The translations under genes were made by a program, and so were the position numbers. Below the pieces are notes generated by a model. The model searched no databases, was not told the DNA's origin, and saw nothing but the letters and a program-made list of their open reading frames with translations. A stretch of 64,000 nucleotides of DNA from CAXBCP01 sp047638395 (GTDB taxonomy: Bacteria; Pseudomonadota; Alphaproteobacteria; MPNO01; UBA830), in the NCBI GenBank assembly GCA_047638395.1, contig JBLIMV010000020.1, positions 1 through 64,000 on the forward strand, in the 5' to 3' direction. Positions within the stretch are counted from its first letter, which is position 1, and every line of letters starts with the position of its first letter. Below, piece after piece: positions 25,156 through 34,597 of this stretch.

Positions 25156-25794
25156 TTTCTGTCTCTCTTTTTCTGGGTTGGGGGGGGGAGGACGCCGGCG
25201 CTCGAATGTCATTGCGGCGTCCGGCGTTAATTTTTGCGCGAGCGCGACTTGCCCGGCTGTCATGACTTTGCGCAGTGTGGTGAGAACGCCCTCGGCACCG
25301 GCATATCCATGCGCAGAGGCGTCCGTCATCCACCAATAGGCACGGACCAGGTCGCGCTTCACATGACGCCCCCGGGCAAGCACCGAGCCGAGGTTGAACA
25401 TGGCGTGCGCATTTTTGTTGATAGCCGCCCGCAGCCACCAGTCGATTGCGGCCTGCGGGTCTGGTGGCGTTCCCCAACCCCTGAACAGCGACATACCGAG
25501 ATTACACTGCGCTGCAGAATGGCCCTGCTCTGCTGATCTACGCGTCCAGACAATCGCTTCTTCGCGATTGCGCAGGGTTCCATTGCCGGCGCGGAGCATT
25601 TCGCCCAGGGCAAACTGGGCCTGCGCATCGCCCCGGACTGCAAAGGGCATAAGGTCGTGAAAAGCGGTGAAATAGGCGCCCTGATTATAGGCTTTGCAGG
25701 CGCGCCCATAGGCCGTCGGTATGTTTTCCCCGGCGCGCACGGGCAAGGTCATCACAAGCATGGCGAAGGCGAGCATAATCATCCGGAGCGTCAC
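24796..25794 (-). CDS. Sel1-repeat (TPR-like) secreted protein; as read, fused to a second domain
   Basis: GTG 25794 overlaps the stop of the upstream kinase-like gene (GTGA), and a signal peptide follows (MIMLAFAMLVMTLPVRAG). About four Sel1-like repeats are seen (for example AQAQFALGEMLRAGNGTLRNREEAIVWTRRSAEQGH, in pieces), ending near residue 200. Then comes a proline-rich PPPPNP encoded by C9 (25180-25188 on the minus strand), and the frame runs on into the 119-aa protein. Sel1 proteins act as helical scaffolds in periplasmic signalling. I suspect two coupled genes rather than a natural fusion. Confidence 0.7.
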   Translation of the reverse strand: MTLRMIMLAFAMLVMTLPVRAGENIPTAYGRACKAYNQGAYFTAFHDLMPFAVRGDAQAQFALGEMLRAGNGTLRNREEAIVWTRRSAEQGHSAAQCNLGMSLFRGWGTPPDPQAAIDWWLRAAINKNAHAMFNLGSVLARGRHVKRDLVRAYWWMTDASAHGYAGAEGVLTTLRKVMTAGQVALAQKLTPDAAMTFERRRPPPPNPEKERQKMKTIRLELARNADNPEGNPGDAYELHSNLSADGKVDVAHTDTQLMTFARFLPGQDVVHGQLVKTDEGPWAFSYVAGDDDDERIVGLEHHEMISGNYVTVIQDNRHEHVYRVTSVADRPV

Positions 25795-27329
25795 CGGCTG
25801 ACCTCCGGAAGGTGCAGATCGCGGCGGACGAGGTCGACGCCATCGATCGCGGCGTCCGTTGTGTCGATATACTGCCACGCAGTATCACCCGGGCCGTTTG
25901 CGAGCTGCTGTCGCAGGACATCCAGTGTCGCATCCGACGCGCCCTGCGGCCGATCCGCGACCCGGCGTGCCAACAGTGTGGAATCCCCCGTCAGCCAGTA
26001 GCCGTGAAATTGAATTTGATGCGAAGCGGCCAGTTTCTCGATGGCTGTCCGGCCCTCAGCCTGCATGAACGTCGCATCGACAACCACCGACAGTCCCTGG
26101 GAGGCGACCTGATCGGCACATTTGAGCATTTCGCCGTAAACCCGGTCGCTTATCTCCGGCCGGTAAAGATGAGCGCCCAGACGGCTATCCGGCTCCACGG
26201 AATACAGTCGTTTCCGCAGGAGGTCGCTGCTCAGAATGACAGCGCCGGGCGGCGTCCCGATCATTGGGGCAATCCGCTTCGCCAGTGTTGATTTCCCCGT
26301 GCCGGAATATCCGCCAATCGCAATGACCCGCGGCGGCGTTTCTTCAAGCACGGTTCCTGCAATTTTGAAGTAGTGCCGCGCATGGGCGATCAGCGATGTT
26401 CTTTTCGCCCTGTCGGTTGTCTGGTCAGCCGATTTGGCCAGCACATGGGCACGTATCGTTGCCCGGACGGACTGATAGAACGGCAGGACCCGCAATTCTT
26501 CATAATCGGGATTTCTGAACAGGTAGCGGTTGAACACAGTGCTGGCGGCGCGGATGTCATTCTGCGCAATGAGATCCATCAGCAGAAAACCGATATCGTA
26601 GAGTGTGTCGATCGCGTTGAATCGCTCGTTGAATTCAATCGCGTCGAAAATCAGCGGCCGGCCGTCGAAAAGGCAGATATTGCCGAGATGCAGGTCGCCA
26701 TGACATTCCCGTACCCGGTGGTGTCGCGCGCGCTGATCCATCGCGCCCTTTAACCGCTGCAACGATTGTTCATGCTGGGCGGTTAATGCCTCTATCGCCG
26801 ACGATCCGAAGACAGCTTCGCCGGCCGCGGCGAGTTCCACCCGATTGCCGGAAATGACCTCGGTGAGCATCGCCGGAAAACTAGCGTGCTCGATAACCCG
26901 GGCACGCCGATGTAGCTCGGCACATTGGTCGGCGAGGGGGGTCAGAAGGTGGTCGTTCAACCCGTTTCCGGTTGCAAGAACGTCGAATGTTTCATTCGGA
27001 TCGAACCGCCTCATTTCGACCAGCCAGTCGAGCGGCATGCCGTCGCCGCCAACAGACAGACAGTCCTGCGAATCCAGCGTGATGGGCACAGCCCGGATAT
27101 ACAGTTCCGGCGCGGTGCGCCGATTGAGGGCGATTTCCCGCTCCGAGCCCCGTTTGCGGGCCTCGATGTCCGTGTAATCGAGGTAGGACGTCTTGAGCGC
27201 GCGTTTCAGCTTGTACGCCCGGTCTTCGGTGAGGAAGATCACCGAGATATGGGTATCGATGCGCTGCGGTGGCTTGCCGCCGAATGTTTCGCCGGCGGCA
27301 AGCCGCGCTATCAGGTCTGCCTGATCCAT
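25791..27329 (-). CDS. Bifunctional aminoglycoside phosphotransferase-like / P-loop kinase protein
   Basis: The 512-aa protein joins an APH-like kinase domain (about 20-320) to a C-terminal P-loop kinase domain. The APH-like part has the catalytic loop ECHGDLHLGNICL (H210, D212) and a DFG-equivalent IFDAIEFNE (D229). The C-terminal part has GGYSGTGKST (339-348). Such AAA/APH fusions are common near Usp and Crp genes in proteobacteria; substrate and role are unknown. ATG 27329 gives the usual MDQADLIARL start. Its stop overlaps the Sel1 GTG. Confidence 0.86.
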   Translation of the reverse strand: MDQADLIARLAAGETFGGKPPQRIDTHISVIFLTEDRAYKLKRALKTSYLDYTDIEARKRGSEREIALNRRTAPELYIRAVPITLDSQDCLSVGGDGMPLDWLVEMRRFDPNETFDVLATGNGLNDHLLTPLADQCAELHRRARVIEHASFPAMLTEVISGNRVELAAAGEAVFGSSAIEALTAQHEQSLQRLKGAMDQRARHHRVRECHGDLHLGNICLFDGRPLIFDAIEFNERFNAIDTLYDIGFLLMDLIAQNDIRAASTVFNRYLFRNPDYEELRVLPFYQSVRATIRAHVLAKSADQTTDRAKRTSLIAHARHYFKIAGTVLEETPPRVIAIGGYSGTGKSTLAKRIAPMIGTPPGAVILSSDLLRKRLYSVEPDSRLGAHLYRPEISDRVYGEMLKCADQVASQGLSVVVDATFMQAEGRTAIEKLAASHQIQFHGYWLTGDSTLLARRVADRPQGASDATLDVLRQQLANGPGDTAWQYIDTTDAAIDGVDLVRRDLHLPEVSR

Positions 27330-27376
27330 AATGCGTAACGATCCGGCGGGCGCGTCCGGCCCGCTGTTGGCACCGA

Positions 27377-28222
27377 CTAACTTGCCAGTTTCTGAACGGC
27401 ATATTCCGTGTCGAATGCACTTTCGTCGGAAATTCCAGCGAATTCCGCAAGTGCCGCGGGGTCGGTGATTTTCAGCCATCCGCGTCCCATTTCGATGGCG
27501 CCCGCTGTCTTGAGTTTGCGCAATGTCCGGCAGACATGGACGGCAGTCAGCCCGATGGCGTCGCCGATGTATTCCTGAATCAGGGGAAAGACGACCGCTC
27601 CGTCATCGGTCCGGCCGATCGCCTCAGCCGCGCGTTTTTCAATCCGGATCAGGAAATGAGCGACCGCTTCGATCGAGGTCCGGCGGCCGGTATCGACAAG
27701 ATTTTCATAGGATGCGTAAAGGGCGCTCTGAGACGCTTCCAGCAGGGTTATTGCAACGGACGGGATCTCTGTAACCAGGGCGGAAACGGCATGGAGCGGT
27801 ATAAGTGCGACGACGGAATCGGTAATCGCATCAACCGTCTGGGATACTTCTGCGCCATTCCAGCGTCGCCCGGCAATCAGGTCGCCGGGCAGGATGAAAT
27901 CGAGAATCTGGCGGCGGCCGTCTTCCAGGATCGCATTGCGGAACATCCAGCCGTCAATAACGACGAACAGGAACTTTTCCGACCCGCTGAAAGCGCACAA
28001 TTCGGCCCCTGCCGCAACATGGCGGTGTTCCGTTGCCAGCTTGTTGGCGATGGCAACCAGCCGATTGCCGTCGGATAGCAAATCAATCTGGGAACCGGCC
28101 TGGGAATCAGGCCTGGAATCAGGCCGGGAATTGGACTGGGAAAACGCGGTGGGCGGTGAAACCTTACCATTCGCAAGGGGCTTCTTGGACTGGACTTCGG
28201 GGACAACAATCTGAAGAGTCAT
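27377..28222 (-). CDS. Crp/Fnr-family regulator without FNR-type cysteines
   Basis: The 281-aa protein has an extra N-terminal segment of about 60 residues with an SRPDSRPDSQAGSQ repeat. A cNMP-binding beta-roll follows (VIDGWMFRNAILEDGRRQILDFILPGDLIA), then a winged helix-turn-helix (IGDAIGLTAVHVCRTLRKLK). It lacks the FNR cysteine set, with a single Cys near residue 76 in the N-terminal half. It also lacks the E--SR recognition motif expected for binding TTGAT-N4-ATCAA, so it probably reads other DNA. ATG 28222 has GGAGG upstream. It is divergent from the response regulator. Confidence 0.9.
   Translation of the reverse strand: MTLQIVVPEVQSKKPLANGKVSPPTAFSQSNSRPDSRPDSQAGSQIDLLSDGNRLVAIANKLATEHRHVAAGAELCAFSGSEKFLFVVIDGWMFRNAILEDGRRQILDFILPGDLIAGRRWNGAEVSQTVDAITDSVVALIPLHAVSALVTEIPSVAITLLEASQSALYASYENLVDTGRRTSIEAVAHFLIRIEKRAAEAIGRTDDGAVVFPLIQEYIGDAIGLTAVHVCRTLRKLKTAGAIEMGRGWLKITDPAALAEFAGISDESAFDTEYAVQKLAS
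28091..28138. repeat. Four imperfect 12-bp tandem repeats within the Crp/Fnr gene
   Basis: Four copies of GGAAYYRGRCYK (28091-28102, 28103-28114, 28115-28126, 28127-28138) encode the SRPD/SQAG repeats in the N-terminal extension of the regulator. Being a multiple of three, copy-number changes would keep the frame. Confidence 0.75.
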
Positions 28223-28376
28223 CTGCTTTCCTCCACTGTTTAGCGTCAATTTGAGAACGGCGCTGCGTATGGAAAGAGATAGTCGTCTATTGTATTGTTC
28301 GCGTGTTGATGAGGCCGGTTTTTTGTAAAGTTTTGTATGGCAGCCCGCGCTTTTTGAAACTCTGTAATGGCGGAAT

Positions 28377-29099
28377 ATGCACCACATCGCGATCGTCGAT
28401 GACGACCCGATACTCCGGAATCGGCTGAAAAAGTTTCTCGAGAAAGAGAACTTTCGGGCGAGCGCCGTTGGCGATGGAGCAGCTCTGCGTGCGCTTGTCG
28501 CCGACGATCCGCCCGATCTTGTCCTGATGGACCTTCAATTGCCGGGTGAGGACGGTCTGTCATTAACCCGGTATCTTCGTGAACGGACAGAGATACCGGT
28601 GCTGATTCTAACCGGCAAGGGTGACACTATTGACCGGGTCGTCGGTCTGGAGATGGGGGCGGATGACTATCTGGCGAAGCCGTTCAGCCTGCGGGAGCTG
28701 CTTGCCCGTATCAAAATTATCCTGCGGCGGGTCGCACCGCGTAGGTCCGAAGCAGTCCCTGCCGAATTGACACAACCGGCCGAGCGCCTGCAGTTCGGTA
28801 CCTGGGTGATCGATTTCACGGCTATTGAGCTGCGCAACGCCGATGGTGAATCGATTCATCTGACGTCTGCGGAATTCAGGCTGCTCGAGGCACTGGTGCG
28901 CAATCCCGGGCGAACGCTTTCGCGCGACCAGCTAATTGATGCGATGGCTGACAGATCCTGGAACCCGACCGACCGGAGTGTCGATCTGCATATCAGCCAT
29001 CTGCGAAAGAAGATCGAGGCCGATACCCGCAAGCCGTCTTTGATAAAAACGGTGCGGGGATTCGGTTACGTCTTTGCGGGTTCTCCGGTTGCAGTCTAA
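28377..29099 (+). CDS. OmpR/PhoB-family response regulator
   Basis: The 240-aa protein has a receiver domain (acidic pocket D8-D10, phospho-acceptor D52 in LVLMDLQLPGEDG, conserved K101 in LAKPF) and a C-terminal winged-helix DNA-binding domain (LTSAEFRLLEALVRNPGRTLSRDQL and SLIKTVRGFGYVF). It is convergent with the hybrid histidine kinase, its plausible partner, and divergent from the Crp/Fnr gene. That grouping suggests one signalling cassette. The targets are unknown. Confidence 0.95.
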   Translation: MHHIAIVDDDPILRNRLKKFLEKENFRASAVGDGAALRALVADDPPDLVLMDLQLPGEDGLSLTRYLRERTEIPVLILTGKGDTIDRVVGLEMGADDYLAKPFSLRELLARIKIILRRVAPRRSEAVPAELTQPAERLQFGTWVIDFTAIELRNADGESIHLTSAEFRLLEALVRNPGRTLSRDQLIDAMADRSWNPTDRSVDLHISHLRKKIEADTRKPSLIKTVRGFGYVFAGSPVAV

Positions 29100-29124
29100 C
29101 GCGGCCCGCTAAGTTGCCATCTGC

Positions 29125-30678
29125 CTATGACTGCCCGTCCAGCAGCTTGCGAACACCATCCGCCAATTGGCGCCGCGTGAATGGCTTGTGAAGCATTGGT
29201 GCGCCTTTGGTCATCGCTTCCTGCAGCAGGGCAGATGCCTCGGCATACCCCGTCATCAACATGATCTTGAGCGCTGGATGCGTGTGCGAGAGTTCGCGGA
29301 CCAGGCCGGGGCCGTCGAGACCCGGCATGACAATATCGGTCAGGACCATATCGGGCGCACCGTCTTCTGCAATCCGGCGGAGTGCGCTATGTCCGTCATG
29401 CGCCGTGGTGACCTTATAGCCGAGTGTTCGCAGGGCTGAAGCGCTACGTTCGCGTAGACGGTCGTCGTCCTCTACCACCAGAATGTCTTCCGTACCGACC
29501 GGCAGCTTCGGGCGATCTGCAAAGCTCTCACCTTCGCTCGCCACGCCATCCGCCCGGGGAAAACACAGATTGATTGTCGTGCCGGAGCCTTCGGCGCTGT
29601 AAATTGTCACATTGCCGCCGCTTTGCTTGACGAAGCCATAGACCATGCTGAGACCGAGGCCGGTGCCGTGGCGACCTTCCTTAGTCGTGAAAAACGGCTC
29701 GAATGCACGTTGCACGACCTCGGCCGGCATGCCCACACCGGTATCCGTGAACGTAAGCCGCACATATTCGCCGGCCGGCATCTGGTCGAATGCGGGTTCG
29801 TCCGCTTCTTCCAGCGTCAGGTTTTCACAGGTGATCGCCAGCTTGCCGCCGTCCGGCATGGCGTCCCGGGCGTTGATCGCCAGATTGATCAGCGTGTTTT
29901 CAAGCTGCCCGCGGTCGATCATTACCGGCCACAGGTTCTGCGGCCCCGACGTGTCGATCCGGATACCGGCGCCCAGGGTGCGGCGCAGAAGCCCGGTGAT
30001 GGAGAGCACCATTTCGTTGATATTGGTTGCGGTCGGCACAAGGGTCTGGCGCCTTGAGAAGGCAAGAAGACGTTGTGTCAGATCGGCGCCGGTGCGCGTG
30101 ACGTCGAGCGCTTCTGTCACAAGTTCGGCACTTTCCGCATCGTCTTCCGTCAGATCCGACAGCATTTCCAGATCCATCGTCAGGATTGCCAGAAGATTAT
30201 TGAAATCGTGGGCGATTCCGCCGGTCAGTTGCCCGATCGCCTCCATTTTGGAGGCCTGTAAGAGCTGGGTTTCAATGGTGCGGCGACGGGTGATGTCCCG
30301 GATGATACCGACAAAATTCCGGGTGCCTCCATCGGGCATTTCGCCGACTGACAGTTCCATCGGGAATGTTGTTTCGTCTTTGCGGCGGCCCTTAACTTCA
30401 CGGCCGATCCCGATAATTTTTGCTTCACCGGTCGTCATATAGTTTCGCAGATAACCGTCATGGGCCGAATGATAGGGCTCGGGCATCAGGATCGAGACGT
30501 TCTTTCCCAATACCTCCGTTGTTTCGAACTGGAAAATCTTCTCGGCGGCCGGATTGAAATCAAGAATGGCACCGGTTTCATCGATGATGATCATGGCGTC
30601 GACGCAGTTATCCATAAGTGAGCGAAAACGCCCCTTGGCTTCCGTCAGTTGTCGTTGAAGCTCTTCGATTTCATTCAT
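29125..30678 (-). CDS. FixL-like PAS hybrid sensor histidine kinase with C-terminal receiver
   Basis: The 517-aa protein (ATG 30678; TTG 30729 is less likely) starts with a PAS domain whose LMPEPYHSAHDGYL and IIGIGREVKGRRKD segments closely match the heme-binding PAS of FixL. His73 sits at the heme-ligand position and Arg93 at the FixL distal arginine. Then come a HisKA domain of the NNLL type (IAHDFNNLL, His157), an HATPase_c domain with GTGLGLSMVYG, and a receiver domain with EDDD and a DIVMPG phospho-acceptor. No membrane helix is seen. It is a candidate soluble oxygen sensor; FixJ, the usual FixL partner, is absent. Confidence 0.93.
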   Translation of the reverse strand: MNEIEELQRQLTEAKGRFRSLMDNCVDAMIIIDETGAILDFNPAAEKIFQFETTEVLGKNVSILMPEPYHSAHDGYLRNYMTTGEAKIIGIGREVKGRRKDETTFPMELSVGEMPDGGTRNFVGIIRDITRRRTIETQLLQASKMEAIGQLTGGIAHDFNNLLAILTMDLEMLSDLTEDDAESAELVTEALDVTRTGADLTQRLLAFSRRQTLVPTATNINEMVLSITGLLRRTLGAGIRIDTSGPQNLWPVMIDRGQLENTLINLAINARDAMPDGGKLAITCENLTLEEADEPAFDQMPAGEYVRLTFTDTGVGMPAEVVQRAFEPFFTTKEGRHGTGLGLSMVYGFVKQSGGNVTIYSAEGSGTTINLCFPRADGVASEGESFADRPKLPVGTEDILVVEDDDRLRERSASALRTLGYKVTTAHDGHSALRRIAEDGAPDMVLTDIVMPGLDGPGLVRELSHTHPALKIMLMTGYAEASALLQEAMTKGAPMLHKPFTRRQLADGVRKLLDGQS

Positions 30679-30946
30679 GGCGGGACGCGTTGTTCCGATG
30701 TTGCAGCATTGTTTGGGTGATCGGCACAAGGGTGCGGCAATGTTTGCGGAAGATCAATACGGACGCCCTGAAGTCGCAGATAACAGGCTGGCTGGTGCCC
30801 GAGTTTGCAGGTCTCAAATTTGTCTAAAAATTGTCACTGGTTGTGTCGTCGACCTGAAGCCTAGGCTTGTCGGCACGTACTGGTGAGACCGCTTCGCAAT
30901 TTTAGACGCCGATAATCCATGAACTCATAAATGGAGAAGTGTTGAA

Positions 30947-33900
30947 ATGGCCCGTACACCTCGCACGCCGCGCGCTACAGTTTCGGTGCGTCGCCCAACT
31001 CGACAGCCCGCCCGGCGGGCTCCCCGAAAAATCGTTTCGAAAGCGAAACCCGCCGCGGCGCCTGCGAAAAAGCGTGTCGTTTCGGTTATCGGTAAGGGCC
31101 GGCCATCGGTCGGATTAGTCCCCAAAATCTGGCGGCTGCGCGCAACGCGGATTGACGATTTTCTGGCGGTTGATTTTTTTCTGCATAATCTGAAACTGGA
31201 CTCTTCGGGCGAACCCGGTGCCGTACGTGCAAACCCGGCGAAGCCGGCCTATCTGGTGGTGCAGTTTCAGGGACAGGCTTTCGGCGAACAGGCGTTTGAT
31301 TTTTCGGGCTCGCCATCGACATCGGAAACGCCGACATCGCCGCCCGGATCGCTTACCAAGGCACGAATCGCCGGCCCTAGCCGTCTGGCGTTCCGGATGC
31401 CCAATCTCCAGGGCAGCATCCCATTGACGCTGGAGGCATTTCTGGACGCCTGCCAGACGTGGCCGATGAGCCTCGATGCGCTTGCCGCCCCGATTCCAAG
31501 GGGATTTACCGATGACTTGCCGGTACGCGGTGGATTGATCAGTGTTTTCAATCCGGGGGTCCTGTCAGCGCTTACGGTCAAATCGATGCTGCAGATGTCC
31601 GGGTTCGGCGATCAGCGTGCCGATCTTGTCGACAGTCTCGGGCAGGCGAACCGGAGCGGGGTCCGAAGGGCGGCGTCGCTTGCGGGCCGCGCTGTCGCAA
31701 ACGAGGTGCTGCGCGGTCTGAGAAGCGGGGATATAGACGAGGATTACCTCGCCGATTTTGTCGACGCCCAGGTGCGTATAGCTACCGCACGGTCGCGGGT
31801 CAGAGCGAAGGAGCGGCCGGTCGTGCGGGCGCTGGTCGATTCGATCGTCGCCGAGAGCCTGTCAAAGGTCGACCTGAGTACGCTGCAAGCTGTCGAGGTC
31901 GGGATTTTGGCCAAGATTCCCGGCCTCAAATTCATACTAAAACCGCACAAGCCCGGCCCGACGGTCACGTCGATCGAAGCACCCTACCGCTTATACCAGT
32001 CGCCGATCGAACCGAGCGGCTGGCGTCATGCGCTCCGCCCGGTGCCGCACGGAACCCGGACCGAGCTGTGGCACACACGGCTCACGCCCCGGAACAGCGG
32101 CGTCAGGGATGAAAAGACCGACCGGCGCCCGTCGCTGCGCGCGCTGTGGTCGCCCGATTACAAAATTCTCAGCCCGATAAACCCGTTCAAGACCACGCTG
32201 ACGCCACGCAACCGAAGCGACATCGTTCGCCTGACGGCCGGGTATGACGAAAAAACCTTCAAACCGGATACTGAGATCGAGGAGCCCTATATTCCCAAAC
32301 CGGTGACGGCGCATCGGGCCATGCTGACGACGTTGGGCGCATGGCTGGACAGCGAAGGCCTGTGGACCCGCGCGCCGATAGACCGGAATTCCCGGGGCGA
32401 GGCAACGCTGCTGCCGCTCGAAGCATGGCGGCATCTGGCGGCGATGGGCCGGGACTACTACGTCCGCGTGGTCGAGCGCGGGTTTCTGTATGGCTTTGGC
32501 CACGGGGCATCCGTGGTCACGATCAGCGAACGCCGGTTCGAAGATATTCCGGATGACGACGGGCGTGCCGCATATTTGCGGCGCTACCAATTCATCATCG
32601 TTCGGGAACCGGTCCGGACCTATCCCGGCAATGGCCAGAAGTTCGATGCACGGGATTTCCCTTTCCGGCGGGTCGAGATCCTCACGAAGGTCACACCGAT
32701 TCTGCTGCCGACGGCCTTTAACGAGGCACTGCAGAAAGTCGGATTTCTGGATGAGGTCAAGGTGTTCTGGCCGATGTACGACCCCGGTGACGGGACGCGC
32801 CAGGATGTGAAGTTCAAGATCCGCGCGACCGACATGTCGGGGCGGGAAGTATCGTTTTCGATGCCGCTTATTTTCGTGCGCGCGGATGCGAATCTCAGCG
32901 GGACGATCACGTCCATCAATCAGCACTATGCCGGTGCAGCCCGCGCGACGGTGCCGGTGGACGGCCAGTTGATTGAACTCGCCCCGCGGGACATCGATGG
33001 CGATACAGACGGCGACACCATTTTCCCGGTCCAGACGATCACGTTTGGCGGCGCGGCTCCGTCCGTCTCGCTGCCACCGAACCGGCCCAGGTTTTTCCCG
33101 TTTGCCGCGAAGATGGATATCTCGGTGCCGGCGCTCGACCGAATGGCGAGTTTCGGCAAACCGCTCAGCGTGTCCTATACGGATATCTTCAAGACGCATG
33201 AGTTCGATGCGAATTTGAACAAGGGCCAGGTGTTTCTGAAGACGGTCGGCGGCGATACCGATCTGAACTTTGGCGGGGGTGGGGCCGCCAGTGACTCTGT
33301 CGGCGGTATGGTGGCGCCCAACATGACCATTTCCGGCCTCTCGCGGGCGAACGGTCCGGTTGGCGGCAACCCGGACAGCTTCGCCGCCGGGGATTTCGAT
33401 CCCTCCGATTTCTTCCCGTCTGCCAAGCTGTTCGGCACAATCGATCTGAAAGACATTATAGCCCCCATAGCCGTCTCGCTGATCGGTGCGGCGGTGCCGA
33501 AGATGAAGAAAGTCGAATTCCCGGATCGGATAGAGGTCAGTTTTCAGTTCAAGCGTGAAGACATCTCGTCGCCCCTCCCCATGCTGGTGACGGGCGCGGG
33601 AGGCGGAACGACGCTGGACATAACGGCCCGCGCGATCGGCTGGCTGAAGGTCGACGATCCGCAGAACCCGGTCGGCAATTTCAACGGTGGTGCGCCGGAC
33701 CCCGGGCTGAAAGACCCGGAGGTTGTTGTCGACGCATCAATCACGAATTTCAAGCTCAACCTGTTCGGCTGTGTGATCATCTGGTTCGACAAGTTTTCGT
33801 TCAAGACCAAGGGCGGTGAGAAGCCCGATGTCGATCCTGAACTGAACGACGACAATCCCGTGACGTTTGGCGGGCCGCTCGAATTCATCAACCAGCTTTC

Positions 33901-34579
33901 GGAAATAATTCCGTCGAACGGCTTCTCCGACCCGCCGATGCTGGATGTCGGTCCGACCGGCATTGGTGTCGGCTATTCACTTGCCCTGCCGACGGTCGCT
34001 GTCGGGATATTCTCGCTCCAGAATATGGCGATTGGCGCAAAGCTTCGTCTGCCGTTCGATGGCGATCCGGTGAGTATCCGGTTCAATTTCTCGGAACGGG
34101 AGAAGCCGTTCCTGCTCACCGTATCGCTGTTTGGCGGCGGTGGGTTTTTTGCGCTCTCGCTCGATAATTCGGGCGTGCGCGAAGTTGAGGCGGCGTTCGA
34201 ATTCGGGGCGATGGCGGCGATCGATCTCGGTGTTGCCTCGGGCTCGGTATACGTCAAGGCGGGCATCTATTTTCACTGGAAGGCCGATACGGTTGAGCTC
34301 GAAGGGTACTTCGATCTCGGCGGCGAGATGTCGGTGCTTGGGATCATTTCCATCTCCCTGAAATTCCATCTGGCCCTCGGCTACTACAAATCCGACGGCA
34401 AGTCCGAAGTCAAAGGACAGGCCGTTCTGACGGTTGAGATCGAGATCCTGTTTTTCTCCGCGAGCGTTTCCGTTTCCTGTGAACGCCGCCTCGGGGGATC
34501 GGACGCGGACCCGCTTTTTGTCGAGTTTTACCCGGCCCAGCAGGTCTGGACCGAATACGCAGACGCTTTTGCCGCATAG
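30947..34579 (+). CDS. Large unrecognised protein, 1210 aa, with basic N-terminus and beta-rich C-terminus
   Basis: I do not recognise this family. ATG 30947 has GGAGAAG upstream. The first 50 residues are a lysine/arginine/alanine/proline-rich tail like histone H1 (for example AKPAAAPAKKR). The middle contains many short polar segments and a DGDTDGDT acidic motif near 680-690. The last 250 residues are alternating hydrophobic strands rich in glycine (GGGGFFALSLD, AAIDLGVASGSVYVKAGIYF, LEIEILFF-like), suggesting a beta-solenoid or barrel-like fold. There is no signal peptide or clear membrane helix. The stop is 18 bases before the 1359-aa gene, so the two form an operon. Composition matches the host. 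Confidence 0.85.
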   Translation: MARTPRTPRATVSVRRPTRQPARRAPRKIVSKAKPAAAPAKKRVVSVIGKGRPSVGLVPKIWRLRATRIDDFLAVDFFLHNLKLDSSGEPGAVRANPAKPAYLVVQFQGQAFGEQAFDFSGSPSTSETPTSPPGSLTKARIAGPSRLAFRMPNLQGSIPLTLEAFLDACQTWPMSLDALAAPIPRGFTDDLPVRGGLISVFNPGVLSALTVKSMLQMSGFGDQRADLVDSLGQANRSGVRRAASLAGRAVANEVLRGLRSGDIDEDYLADFVDAQVRIATARSRVRAKERPVVRALVDSIVAESLSKVDLSTLQAVEVGILAKIPGLKFILKPHKPGPTVTSIEAPYRLYQSPIEPSGWRHALRPVPHGTRTELWHTRLTPRNSGVRDEKTDRRPSLRALWSPDYKILSPINPFKTTLTPRNRSDIVRLTAGYDEKTFKPDTEIEEPYIPKPVTAHRAMLTTLGAWLDSEGLWTRAPIDRNSRGEATLLPLEAWRHLAAMGRDYYVRVVERGFLYGFGHGASVVTISERRFEDIPDDDGRAAYLRRYQFIIVREPVRTYPGNGQKFDARDFPFRRVEILTKVTPILLPTAFNEALQKVGFLDEVKVFWPMYDPGDGTRQDVKFKIRATDMSGREVSFSMPLIFVRADANLSGTITSINQHYAGAARATVPVDGQLIELAPRDIDGDTDGDTIFPVQTITFGGAAPSVSLPPNRPRFFPFAAKMDISVPALDRMASFGKPLSVSYTDIFKTHEFDANLNKGQVFLKTVGGDTDLNFGGGGAASDSVGGMVAPNMTISGLSRANGPVGGNPDSFAAGDFDPSDFFPSAKLFGTIDLKDIIAPIAVSLIGAAVPKMKKVEFPDRIEVSFQFKREDISSPLPMLVTGAGGGTTLDITARAIGWLKVDDPQNPVGNFNGGAPDPGLKDPEVVVDASITNFKLNLFGCVIIWFDKFSFKTKGGEKPDVDPELNDDNPVTFGGPLEFINQLSEIIPSNGFSDPPMLDVGPTGIGVGYSLALPTVAVGIFSLQNMAIGAKLRLPFDGDPVSIRFNFSEREKPFLLTVSLFGGGGFFALSLDNSGVREVEAAFEFGAMAAIDLGVASGSVYVKAGIYFHWKADTVELEGYFDLGGEMSVLGIISISLKFHLALGYYKSDGKSEVKGQAVLTVEIEILFFSASVSVSCERRLGGSDADPLFVEFYPAQQVWTEYADAFAA

Positions 34580-34597
34580 ACCACCGCGAGGACAGAG

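Noticed and set aside
27377..28222. Calling the Crp/Fnr gene a true FNR or FixK
   Set aside because: It lacks the iron-sulfur cysteines and the E--SR recognition motif.
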